Under the pieces are notes generated by a model that saw only the letters and a list, made by a program, of their open reading frames with translations, was not told the DNA's origin and did no database searches. Below, piece after piece: positions 56,009 to 63,641 of a stretch of 64,000 nt of DNA. Position 1 is the first letter of the stretch; each line of letters starts with the position of its first letter. This DNA is from Lysinibacillus fusiformis (GTDB taxonomy: Bacteria; Bacillota; Bacilli; Bacillales_A; Planococcaceae): positions 558,001 to 622,000 of the forward strand of contig NZ_PDFK01000001.1 of the NCBI RefSeq assembly GCF_002845985.1. Reading direction: 5' to 3'. The position numbers and the translations under genes are program-made.

Positions 56009-56040
56009 GACTTGTTTTGAAATCAAGTACTCACATTCTC
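55993..56040 (-). terminator. Intrinsic terminator after recG
   Basis: Minus-strand outer arms 56034-56039 and 56000-56005 (6 bp) and inner arms 56024-56028 and 56010-56014 (5 bp) form a two-step stem followed by a run of seven U. It overlaps the fapR promoter. Confidence 0.75.
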
Positions 56041-56062
56041 CTATGCTCATAAGCCCTCAATA

Positions 56063-58108
56063 CTAATCGAAGCGCTCTCCCTGTAATACACCCGACTCTT
56101 CTAGCATTTTACGCAAGTATTGATAGTCATCATCCTGCCAAAACGCTTTTGTTTCAAGCATCTCTGTTGCATCTTTTCTTGCGGTCTCGAGTATACGATA
56201 ATCATGTACTAAATCAGCTACTTTAAAATCTGGCAAACCACTTTGCTTTCTACCAAAAAAGTCCCCTGGTCCCCTTAATTCTAAATCTTTTTCAGCTAAA
56301 CGGAAACCATCATTCGTTTCCGTCATCGACTGCATACGCTCTTTCCCTTCATCAGACTTAGGATCAGCAAGTAAAATACAGTATGACTGGTGCTCACCAC
56401 GCCCGACACGCCCTCGGAGCTGGTGCAATTGCGCTAGGCCAAAACGCTCAGCATCATAGACAATCATAAAGGTAGCATTCGGTACATTAACACCTACCTC
56501 CACAACTGTTGTAGAAACTAAAAGCTGAATTGTTCCTTCACTAAAATCGCGCATCACCGCATCTTTTTCATCGGCTGATAAACGTCCATGCATTAAACCG
56601 ACCTGATAACGATCTTTAAAATAAGTGGCTAGTTGCTCATAAATTTCTACAGCATTTTGAACATCAAGCTTATCAGATTCCTCAATAAGTGGACAAATAG
56701 CATAAGCTTGTCTTCCAGCCGCTAGCTCCAATTCTAGCTTGGACATCACAGAGCCGAGTTGCTCTTTTTTCATCCAATGCGTTTCAATCTGTTTACGGCC
56801 CGCTGGCATTTCATCAATTATCGATACATCCATTTCCCCAAATGCAGTAATAGCAAGTGTACGCGGTATAGGAGTAGCTGTCATAAAGAGGACATCTGGA
56901 TTCTCCCCTTTATCACGCAAAATTCGACGTTGTTCCACACCAAAGCGATGCTGCTCATCTGTGATGACAAAACCTAGCTTTTGAAATATAACATCTGGCT
57001 GAATTAACGCATGTGTGCCAATGACAATGTCAAGATCACCATTTGCCAAATCTGCTAAAATCCCACGTCGCTCCTTTGTTTTAGTTGACCCAGATAACAA
57101 AGCAACACGAACATCAAAGGGTTGAAACCATTCTTTTAAGTTCTCCAAGTGCTGTTCCGCTAAAATTTCAGTTGGTGCCATTAAGGCTCCTTGAAAGCCC
57201 GCTGTCACAGCTGCATATAAACCGATTGCCGCTACTACTGTTTTCCCAGAACCTACGTCGCCTTGCAGCAAACGATTCATTCGATGTGGTTCCTTCAAAT
57301 CTTTACAAATTTCATTAACCACTCGTTTTTGAGCATTTGTTAATTCATAGGGCAATGAAGCAATAAATGCTCGTAGTTTATGCACATCAAACTGAATGAT
57401 TGTGCCACGCTCACTCTCTTTCCGCGTTTTACGTAATGCCTGTATACGCAATTGGAAGTTTAATAGCTCCTCATAAGCAAAGCGTCTTCTTGCTTGTTTA
57501 GCATGCCCAGCATCCAGCGGAAAATGGATACCCTCCAAGCCCTCTCGTATCGGAACAAGCTTATAGGACTCCTGTAAATAATATGGAATCGCCTCTGGTA
57601 GCTCTGCACCAAAATCATCTAACACTTGTCGCATATATTTACGAAATCTTTTTTGTGGAATCAAACCTTTCAGACTATACACTGGCTCAAAGTCTACTTG
57701 ATCTGTTTTTGGCCCAAATGTGACAGTTGTACCATTGATTACTTGTCTACCACGATCCCATTTCCCCGTCACGGTAATAATGGAACCCGGTACAAGCTTT
57801 TGCTTTAAATAGCCTTGATTGAAAAATACAACTTTTACTAAGTGACGTCCTGCCAAAACTGTTACTTGAAGTCTTGATTTATTACGACCTAAAAATAATA
57901 TCGTAGGCTCACGTTCTACCTTGCACTCAACTGTAACGCGTTCGTTATGTGGTGTTTGCGCTAAATCTTTTAAACGAAAATCTTCATGTCGATGTGGGAA
58001 CGTCCATAATAAATCAGCTACTGTATTGATGCCTAGTGATTCAAGATGTGCTGCTGTTTCTTTCCCGATGCCTTTCACTTCATTGACATGGCTAAATAAT
58101 TCAGTCAT
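56063..58108 (-). CDS. recG: RecG, branched-DNA helicase
   Basis: RecG remodels stalled forks and Holliday junctions. The 681-residue product (ATG 58108, M-T-E-L-F) has an N-terminal wedge/OB-fold domain (about 1-230), Walker A G-D-V-G-S-G-K-T near residue 285, the D-E-Q-H box, and helicase motifs G-L-M-H-G-R-L, T-T-V-V-E-V-G-V-N-V-P and Q-L-H-Q-L-R-G-R-V-G-R. Length matches the 682 of B. subtilis. The TTG reading four codons upstream overlaps the ribosome binding region and was not used. Confidence 0.97.
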   Translation of the reverse strand: MTELFSHVNEVKGIGKETAAHLESLGINTVADLLWTFPHRHEDFRLKDLAQTPHNERVTVECKVEREPTILFLGRNKSRLQVTVLAGRHLVKVVFFNQGYLKQKLVPGSIITVTGKWDRGRQVINGTTVTFGPKTDQVDFEPVYSLKGLIPQKRFRKYMRQVLDDFGAELPEAIPYYLQESYKLVPIREGLEGIHFPLDAGHAKQARRRFAYEELLNFQLRIQALRKTRKESERGTIIQFDVHKLRAFIASLPYELTNAQKRVVNEICKDLKEPHRMNRLLQGDVGSGKTVVAAIGLYAAVTAGFQGALMAPTEILAEQHLENLKEWFQPFDVRVALLSGSTKTKERRGILADLANGDLDIVIGTHALIQPDVIFQKLGFVITDEQHRFGVEQRRILRDKGENPDVLFMTATPIPRTLAITAFGEMDVSIIDEMPAGRKQIETHWMKKEQLGSVMSKLELELAAGRQAYAICPLIEESDKLDVQNAVEIYEQLATYFKDRYQVGLMHGRLSADEKDAVMRDFSEGTIQLLVSTTVVEVGVNVPNATFMIVYDAERFGLAQLHQLRGRVGRGEHQSYCILLADPKSDEGKERMQSMTETNDGFRLAEKDLELRGPGDFFGRKQSGLPDFKVADLVHDYRILETARKDATEMLETKAFWQDDDYQYLRKMLEESGVLQGERFD

Positions 58109-58212
58109 CCTATCCCACAACTCCCTTCATTCAAGTGGTACTCTTTATGTAACCATCCTAGCTTCCTCTATCTAATGTATCATATATTAATTCGCAGCCT
58201 CTACACATAAGC

Positions 58213-58240
58213 AAAAACCCCATCAATGCATGATAGGGTT
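58213..58240 (-). terminator. Intrinsic terminator after the M20 amidohydrolase gene
   Basis: Minus-strand arms at 58231-58240 and 58216-58225 pair over 10 bp with one G-U pair and a 5-nt loop, followed by U residues. It isolates the amidohydrolase from recG. Confidence 0.85.
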
Positions 58241-58251
58241 ATAAACGTCTG

Positions 58252-59403
58252 TCATTTATATTGCAAAATCATGTCAATAAAAAGCTTAATGGCATCAGGA
58301 AAGACATCTTCATCTAAATCAAATTTTGGATGATGATGTGGATATTGGCTTTTTTCGCCACCCATCCCAACAAAAATAAATGCACCTGGCCTATGCTTTA
58401 GATAATATGAAAAATCCTCGCCCCCCATTACTGGATCAACAAGCTCGAATACATCCTGCCCAAAATTTTCACAAACGATAGATTCTACGAAGCGTGATTG
58501 CTGAGGATCATTGATAAGGGGAGGCGTCCCTATAATAAAATCGATTGTCCCTTTCGCCCCAAAAGCATGGCAAATCCCTTCTGTTAAACTTACCATCTTC
58601 GTTTGAATGGTAGCTACTGTTTCAGGAGTTAATGCCCTAATAGTTCCTATTAATTTTGCTGTCTCTGGAATAATGTTATACGTTGTTCCTGCTTGAATAT
58701 TTCCTACTGTAATAACGCCAGCCTCAATAGGATTGATTGTTCGGCTAATGATACTCTGAAAGGCTTGCATTAAATGGCTCGCAATATAAATGGGATCAAT
58801 CGTTTCATGTGGCATTGAACCATGTCCACCATGACCTTGAATTTCAATTTCAAAATCATCGACCGAAGCCATCATTGGCCCATGTGTTAAGCCAATTTTC
58901 CCTTTTTCTAAACCTTGCCATAAATGAATACCGAAAATAGCATCGACACCTTCTAAAACACCATTTTGAATTAAAAAGTCTGCTCCACTTGGTGTGATTT
59001 CCTCAGCTGATTGGAAAATAAGCATAATATTTGGCTCGATTTTTTCCTTATTCATCGCTATCCATTGTGCTACTGCCAATAAAATCGCTGTATGCCCATC
59101 ATGACCACACATATGTGCCACACCTGGCTTTTGAGAGATATAGGGCTTATCACCTTCTTCAACAATTGGTAAGGCATCTATATCTGCTCGTAAGGCAATT
59201 GTCTTCGTATCTTTTGTTCCTTGAATCATAGCCACTACGCTAGGAGGATCATACTCTAATATTTCAATTTGAAGCTGCTCTAATCGTTTACGAATAAATT
59301 GACTTGTTTCAAATTCTTGTCCAGAAAGCTCTGGATATTGATGAAGATAACGACGATCCTCTATAGCTTGTTTTGTTAAAAATGGTAGATTAGTTATTTC
59401 CAC
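58252..59403 (-). CDS. M20D-family amidohydrolase (N-acyl amino acid hydrolase type)
   Basis: This 383-residue protein belongs to the M20D metallopeptidase/amidohydrolase family (hippurate, IAA-amino acid and N-acetyl-diaminopimelate hydrolases). It has R-R-x-L-H-Q-Y-P-E-L-S near residue 18, the metal-binding C-G-H-D-G-H near 98, Q-S-A-E-E near 131, G-H-G-G-H-G-S near 194 and G-G-E-D-F-S-Y-Y near 345. Exact substrate cannot be told from sequence. The start is GTG at 59403 behind AGGAG. It has its own terminators on both sides and sits between sdaAA and recG, which are adjacent in B. subtilis, so it looks like an insertion of a single gene. Confidence 0.88.
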   Translation of the reverse strand: MEITNLPFLTKQAIEDRRYLHQYPELSGQEFETSQFIRKRLEQLQIEILEYDPPSVVAMIQGTKDTKTIALRADIDALPIVEEGDKPYISQKPGVAHMCGHDGHTAILLAVAQWIAMNKEKIEPNIMLIFQSAEEITPSGADFLIQNGVLEGVDAIFGIHLWQGLEKGKIGLTHGPMMASVDDFEIEIQGHGGHGSMPHETIDPIYIASHLMQAFQSIISRTINPIEAGVITVGNIQAGTTYNIIPETAKLIGTIRALTPETVATIQTKMVSLTEGICHAFGAKGTIDFIIGTPPLINDPQQSRFVESIVCENFGQDVFELVDPVMGGEDFSYYLKHRPGAFIFVGMGGEKSQYPHHHPKFDLDEDVFPDAIKLFIDMILQYK

Positions 59404-59494
59404 TAAAAAAACTCCTTTTAATTTACCTTGAGCGTTCCTACAAAGGAATGGAGCGTCTGATAAAGCCCCCCCTTACAAAATGGGTGCTTATTTT

Positions 59495-59525
59495 ATTATA
59501 CTAAAATCATTCGCAACTAAACCAA
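59495..59525 (-). promoter_or_regulatory. Candidate promoter of the amidohydrolase gene
   Basis: A perfect minus-strand TATAAT (59495-59500) is preceded after 19 bp by TTGGTT (59520-59525). The -35 box is weak and the spacing long. It starts right at the end of the sdaAA terminator. Confidence 0.4.
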
Positions 59526-59560
59526 TATAAAAACATGCTACCTTTTTAGATAGCATGTTT
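59526..59560 (-). terminator. Intrinsic terminator after sdaAA
   Basis: Minus-strand arms at 59551-59560 and 59531-59540 pair perfectly over 10 bp around a 10-nt loop, followed by U residues. It ends the sdaAB-sdaAA transcript. Confidence 0.9.
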
Positions 59561-59568
59561 CACCAGTT

Positions 59569-60477
59569 TTATTGAAGAGCTTTAATACTTTGTAGGCCAC
59601 CATTTTCAAGTATAGCTTTACTAATAGCCTTTCCTGTTGGTGTTGCCGCTAGACCGCCTCGTGCAGTCTCTTTCAGATTCGGACTCATGGATTGCCCAAT
59701 GCGATACATAGCGCCAATTACTTCATCACAGGGAATACGACTTGTTACACCTGCAAGTGCCATATCTGCCGCTACTAGCGAGTTAGATGCACCCATGGCA
59801 TTACGTTTGACACATGGTACTTCAACAAGACCTGCTACTGGATCACAGACAAGACCAAGCATATTTTTTAAGGTAATGGCAAATGCTTCCGAACATTGCT
59901 GTGGCGTACCTCCAGCCATTTCAACAATGGCAGCAGCAGCCATTCCTGCAGCAGAACCAACTTCTGCCTGACAACCACCAGCAGCACCTGAAATGGAAGC
60001 GTTATTCGCAACCACAAACCCAAAAGCTCCTGACGTAAATAAATAACGGATCATTTGCTCACGAGTTGGATTTAATTTATTTTTCACTGCAAAAAGCGTT
60101 CCTGGTACAACACCTGCAGAACCCGCTGTCGGCGTTGCACATATTGTTCCCATCGCTGCATTTACTTCATTTGTTGCAACGGCTTTGCTTACAGCATCTA
60201 ATAATAAATCACCTGATAGTGATTTTCCTTGCGCAATATAATTTTGAAGCAATACGGCGTCCCCACCAGTTAAACCTGTTACTGATTGCACACCTTGTAA
60301 TCCTCGTTCAATGGCTTCTTCCATCACGGTTAGATTTCGATCCATTTGTTGGATGATTTCTTCTCGCGTTCTGCCAGTAATCAATATTTCCTGTTCGATC
60401 ATGATTTCTGATATTAATTTTTCTTCTTGCTCTGCTCGTTCTACAAGCTCACGAACATTATGAAATAAAACGTCCAT
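59569..60477 (-). CDS. sdaAA: SdaAA, L-serine dehydratase alpha chain
   Basis: SdaAA is the catalytic [4Fe-4S] subunit of L-serine dehydratase, converting serine to pyruvate and ammonia. The 302-residue product has Cys169, Cys211 and Cys222; their spacing (42 and 11) equals that of the three cluster ligands of the Legionella enzyme (343, 385, 396). The A-T-P-T-A-G-S-A-G motif near residue 114 binds substrate. It lies 14 bp after sdaAB. The two-gene form is usual in Firmicutes. Confidence 0.97.
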   Translation of the reverse strand: MDVLFHNVRELVERAEQEEKLISEIMIEQEILITGRTREEIIQQMDRNLTVMEEAIERGLQGVQSVTGLTGGDAVLLQNYIAQGKSLSGDLLLDAVSKAVATNEVNAAMGTICATPTAGSAGVVPGTLFAVKNKLNPTREQMIRYLFTSGAFGFVVANNASISGAAGGCQAEVGSAAGMAAAAIVEMAGGTPQQCSEAFAITLKNMLGLVCDPVAGLVEVPCVKRNAMGASNSLVAADMALAGVTSRIPCDEVIGAMYRIGQSMSPNLKETARGGLAATPTGKAISKAILENGGLQSIKALQ

Positions 60478-60491
60478 TTTGGGACACCCCC

Positions 60492-61154
60492 TTAGTTATT
60501 AATTTTAGAGACCTTTGTAATATGTGGAATTAAAGATATTTGCTGTAGCACCTTATCTTCAATGTTTTGATCAATTTCAATCACCATTAGAGCTGTTAAA
60601 CCACGTTCTATACGTGAAACTTCCATATGCCCAATATTGACTTCATGCATTGCTAAACAATTGGCTACATTGGCAATACAGCCAGCACGATCATCATGCA
60701 CAACAAGAATTGCTGGCATACCACCTGTTAAACGTAGCTTAAAACCATTGACTTCACTGATTTCAATTTTTCCGCCACCAATCGAAATACCAACTACAGA
60801 CATTTCCCCTTCATCGTCTCCAATGACAAGCCGAGCTGTATTGGGATGCTCCGTATTAGCCGTTTCGGGAATAAATTCATATTCTAATCCCACTTTTTCG
60901 GCCTCTTCAAATGCTATTTTAATACGGTCATCAAATGTATCGTAATCTAATAGGCCCCCCACTATCGCAACATCTGTACCATGTCCTCTATACGTTTCAG
61001 CAAATGATCCATATAAATGAATTTTTGCCCATTTAGGTTGTCTACCAAATAAATCCCTTGCAACACGCCCAATGCGAGCTGCACCTGCCGTATGAGAGGA
61101 GGAAGGCCCAATCATGACTGGTCCAATAATATCAAATACTGAAGTAAACTTCAT
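60492..61154 (-). CDS. sdaAB: SdaAB, L-serine dehydratase beta chain
   Basis: SdaAB is the regulatory subunit of L-serine dehydratase. The 220-residue product has the N-terminal S-V-F-D-I-I-G-P-V-M-I-G-P-S-S-S-H-T domain and a C-terminal ACT domain (about 148-220, with I-L-V-V-H-D-D-R-A-G). It starts at ATG 61154 behind AGAGGGGTG. A promoter and a near-perfect CodY box lie about 65-110 bp upstream, so the operon is probably repressed when branched-chain amino acids and GTP are plentiful. Confidence 0.97.
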   Translation of the reverse strand: MKFTSVFDIIGPVMIGPSSSHTAGAARIGRVARDLFGRQPKWAKIHLYGSFAETYRGHGTDVAIVGGLLDYDTFDDRIKIAFEEAEKVGLEYEFIPETANTEHPNTARLVIGDDEGEMSVVGISIGGGKIEISEVNGFKLRLTGGMPAILVVHDDRAGCIANVANCLAMHEVNIGHMEVSRIERGLTALMVIEIDQNIEDKVLQQISLIPHITKVSKINN

Positions 61155-61219
61155 ACAAACACCCCTCTATTCTATTCATATAATAATATTTATTTTTACT
61201 TATATCATGCTTGATAGCT

Positions 61220-61249
61220 ACTATAAAAGTAAAGCATTTAATTTATCAA
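61220..61249 (-). promoter_or_regulatory. Sigma-A-like promoter of sdaAB-sdaAA
   Basis: Minus-strand TTGATA (61244-61249) and TATAGT (61220-61225) are 18 bp apart. The -35 box shares two bases with the CodY box. Confidence 0.55.
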
Positions 61250-61262
61250 CTTTCAGAAAATT
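61248..61262 (-). promoter_or_regulatory. CodY box upstream of sdaAB
   Basis: Minus-strand AATTTTCTGAAAGTT matches the CodY consensus AATTTTCWGAAAATT at 14 of 15 positions. It abuts and overlaps the -35 box, the classic site for repression. Confidence 0.8.
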
Positions 61263-61267
61263 ACCAC

Positions 61268-61284
61268 TACTATAATTTATAGTA
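61268..61284. promoter_or_regulatory. 17-bp perfect palindrome upstream of the sdaAB CodY box
   Basis: TACTATAATTTATAGTA has perfect 8-bp arms about one central base. It lies 5 bp upstream of the CodY box. It has the form of an operator for a dimeric regulator, which I cannot name. Confidence 0.45.
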
Positions 61285-61445
61285 ACTATATAGGTTTATT
61301 TTTTGTCCACACCATATATACACATCAATAAAACAGTTGATATTCCAATAATTCCAAATTTTTTATCCTCTGGACACGTACATCTAGCTGTTCATATTTA
61401 GCACGTTTTTACTAAATATTATACATCCTCTTCTTTGTAGCATAA
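61285..61445 (-). other. Remainder of the fakA-sdaAB gap
   Basis: About 160 bp of AT-rich DNA with no credible gene or other clear site. With the fakA terminator and the sdaAB control region it makes up the 351-bp gap. Confidence 0.5.
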
Positions 61446-61477
61446 ACAAAAGCAGTACACGTTTTGTGCACTGCTTT
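61446..61477 (-). terminator. Intrinsic terminator after fakA
   Basis: Minus-strand arms at 61466-61476 and 61450-61460 pair over 11 bp with one G-U pair and a 5-nt loop, followed by U-rich sequence. It separates yloU-fakA from sdaAB. Confidence 0.88.
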
Positions 61478-61505
61478 CTTTACGGAATAGCAAAGTAGCA
61501 TGTAA

Positions 61506-63155
61506 TTATTCTACTGAAATAATATATGGATATAACCCTTGTTTACCATCAAATAATTCAACTTCTACATCTGGATAGTTCTCTTCAATGAAAGCTGCTA
61601 ATGCTGAAGCAGCCTGTTCAGTTGTATCTTCGCCATAGATCACTGTAACTATCTCAGCATCTTCATCGACTAAATCTGTGATTACCTTTTCTGCTGCATC
61701 CTTTAATGCTGGTGTAGAAAGGACAATTTTACCTTCTGCTAATGCCATAAAATCATCTTTACGGATTTCCACACCATCAATAGATGTATCACGCACTGCA
61801 TAGGTTACTTGACCTGTCTTCACATTAGCAAATGCATCGGACATTGTCTTTTTATTTAGATCAACAGCTGCTTCAGGGTTAAACGCTAAAATCGCTGCCA
61901 TCCCTTGTGGAATCGTCTTCGTAGGAACAACCGCTGCGTCAATCTCTAATAGTTCAACCGCTTGCTCTGCTGCCATAACGATATTTTTATTATTCGGTAA
62001 GATTAATACTTTTTCTGCACCGATTTCTTGTACGGCTTTAACGATATCTTCAGTTGAAGGGTTCATTGTTTGACCACCTTCAATGACATATGAAGCACCG
62101 ATAGAGCGCAATAATTCTGCCACACCCTCACCCATCGCAATCGTTACGATAGCATACGGATGTTTTTCTACTTTTTTGGCAGTCGTTGGTGCTTTATGCT
62201 CCTCACCAACAATCGCTGAATGCTGCTCACGCATATTATCAACTTTTATTTTAATAAGACTACCGTATTTTTGTCCGATTGATAAAACAGAACCTGGTTG
62301 CTCAGAATGGATATGAACCTTCGCAATTTCTTCATCGGAGATCACAAGCAAAGAATCCCCCAAAGGATTTAATTCATTACGGAAATGCTCCTCATCGAAA
62401 GGTTCTTTCCCTTCTTCTAAACGCACCATTATTTCAGTACAATAGCCAAATTCAATATCTTCAGTATTCATGAAATCCTGTACTCTATGATGCTCTGCAT
62501 TGATTAAATCATCTAAGGTCGCATCATTTTTCTCTGGAAGAGGCTCACCTTTTAAAGAGGCTAGAAACCCTTCATACACAAATAGTAAGCCCTGACCACC
62601 ACTATCCACAACACCGACCTCTTTTAAAACAGGTAGCAATTCAGGTGTGCGATCTAATGAAGCCTTTGCTTCTGCTGTAAAAGCTTCCATCACGGCAATG
62701 ATATCGGTTTCAGTTTCTGCCACTTCTACACCTTTTTTTGCCGCCTCACGTGCTACTGTTAAAATAGTTCCTTCTACAGGTTTCATAACAGCTTTATAAG
62801 CTGTATCAACACCCGCTTGGAAAGCCGCTGCAAAGCCTTTTGCATCAATGGTTGCTTCTTTTTCAATAAACTTCCCAAAGCCTCGGAATAATTGCGATAG
62901 AATAACGCCTGAATTTCCGCGCGCACCCATTAAAAGACCTTTTGATAATGCCTGTGCTGTTTTACCAATATGTTCTGAAGCGGCAAGTTCTGTTTCCTTT
63001 GCGCCAGATGTCATCGATAAGTTCATATTAGTCCCTGTATCACCGTCCGGTACTGGGAATACATTTAATGAATCTACATAATTTGCATTTTGGTATAGAT
63101 GATGCGCACCCATTTGTACCATTTCAGCAAACTTTATACCGTCTAAAGACTGCAT
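61506..63155 (-). CDS. fakA: FakA (YloV), fatty acid kinase catalytic subunit
   Basis: FakA phosphorylates FakB-bound fatty acids to acyl-phosphates. The 549-residue protein has an N-terminal DhaL-type kinase domain (about 1-200) with the Mg-nucleotide motif P-D-G-D-T-G-T-N-M near residue 37, M-G-A-R-G-N-S-G-V, and D-S-G-G-Q-G near 189, then a middle domain and a C-terminal domain that binds FakB in Staphylococcus. Length fits YloV (553). It lies 18 bp after yloU. No fakB gene is in view. PlsX, encoded at 54364-55356, would use its product. Confidence 0.94.
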   Translation of the reverse strand: MQSLDGIKFAEMVQMGAHHLYQNANYVDSLNVFPVPDGDTGTNMNLSMTSGAKETELAASEHIGKTAQALSKGLLMGARGNSGVILSQLFRGFGKFIEKEATIDAKGFAAAFQAGVDTAYKAVMKPVEGTILTVAREAAKKGVEVAETETDIIAVMEAFTAEAKASLDRTPELLPVLKEVGVVDSGGQGLLFVYEGFLASLKGEPLPEKNDATLDDLINAEHHRVQDFMNTEDIEFGYCTEIMVRLEEGKEPFDEEHFRNELNPLGDSLLVISDEEIAKVHIHSEQPGSVLSIGQKYGSLIKIKVDNMREQHSAIVGEEHKAPTTAKKVEKHPYAIVTIAMGEGVAELLRSIGASYVIEGGQTMNPSTEDIVKAVQEIGAEKVLILPNNKNIVMAAEQAVELLEIDAAVVPTKTIPQGMAAILAFNPEAAVDLNKKTMSDAFANVKTGQVTYAVRDTSIDGVEIRKDDFMALAEGKIVLSTPALKDAAEKVITDLVDEDAEIVTVIYGEDTTEQAASALAAFIEENYPDVEVELFDGKQGLYPYIISVE

Positions 63156-63173
63156 TCGATTTAGTTCCTCCTC

Positions 63174-63533
63174 TTAATTCGCTACACGAACGCCCTGTAC
63201 AAAGATATTGACAGATTTTACGCTCATACCTAATGTTTTATCTACTGTATATTTCACTTTCGATTGCACTTGGTAAGCAACTTCCGAAATTTTTGTCCCG
63301 TAACTAACAATAATGTACATATCTATATGTAAATCGTCGTCCTGTTGTCGAATAACAACACCTTTTGCGAAGTTTTCTTTACGTAAAATATCAGTTAGAC
63401 CATCACGAATTTGATGTTTAGATGCCATGCCAACAATACCGTAGCATTCTACAGCAGCACCACCAGCAATTTGTGCAAGTACATCTGTTGAAATATCAAT
63501 TTGGCCGAATTCATTGTTTAATTCAATTGACAT
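63174..63533 (-). CDS. yloU: YloU, Asp23/Gls24 family protein
   Basis: YloU is an Asp23/Gls24-family protein; relatives are envelope-stress proteins, and this one is conserved next to fakA. The 119-residue product (ATG 63533, M-S-I-E-L-N-N-E-F-G) has I-A-G-G-A-A-V-E-C-Y-G-I-V-G-M-A near residue 23 and V-K-S-V-N-I-F-V-Q-G-V-R at the C-terminus, both family features. The site AAGGAGG supports this start; 15 more in-frame codons upstream include that site and were dropped. Function is not established. Confidence 0.92.
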   Translation of the reverse strand: MSIELNNEFGQIDISTDVLAQIAGGAAVECYGIVGMASKHQIRDGLTDILRKENFAKGVVIRQQDDDLHIDMYIIVSYGTKISEVAYQVQSKVKYTVDKTLGMSVKSVNIFVQGVRVAN

Positions 63534-63568
63534 AGGAATGCCTCCTTGGCTCTTTTTGACTAAAGTAT

Positions 63569-63598
63569 ATTGTAACACTTTCGTTATAATTTAAGCAA
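63569..63598 (-). promoter_or_regulatory. Candidate promoter of yloU-fakA
   Basis: Minus-strand TTGCTT (63593-63598) and TACAAT (63569-63574) are 18 bp apart, about 35 bp before the yloU start codon. Confidence 0.45.
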
Positions 63599-63641
63599 CC
63601 TAAGGCAGTATAGAAAGGCTTTATAGCAACGTTTTCTGACT

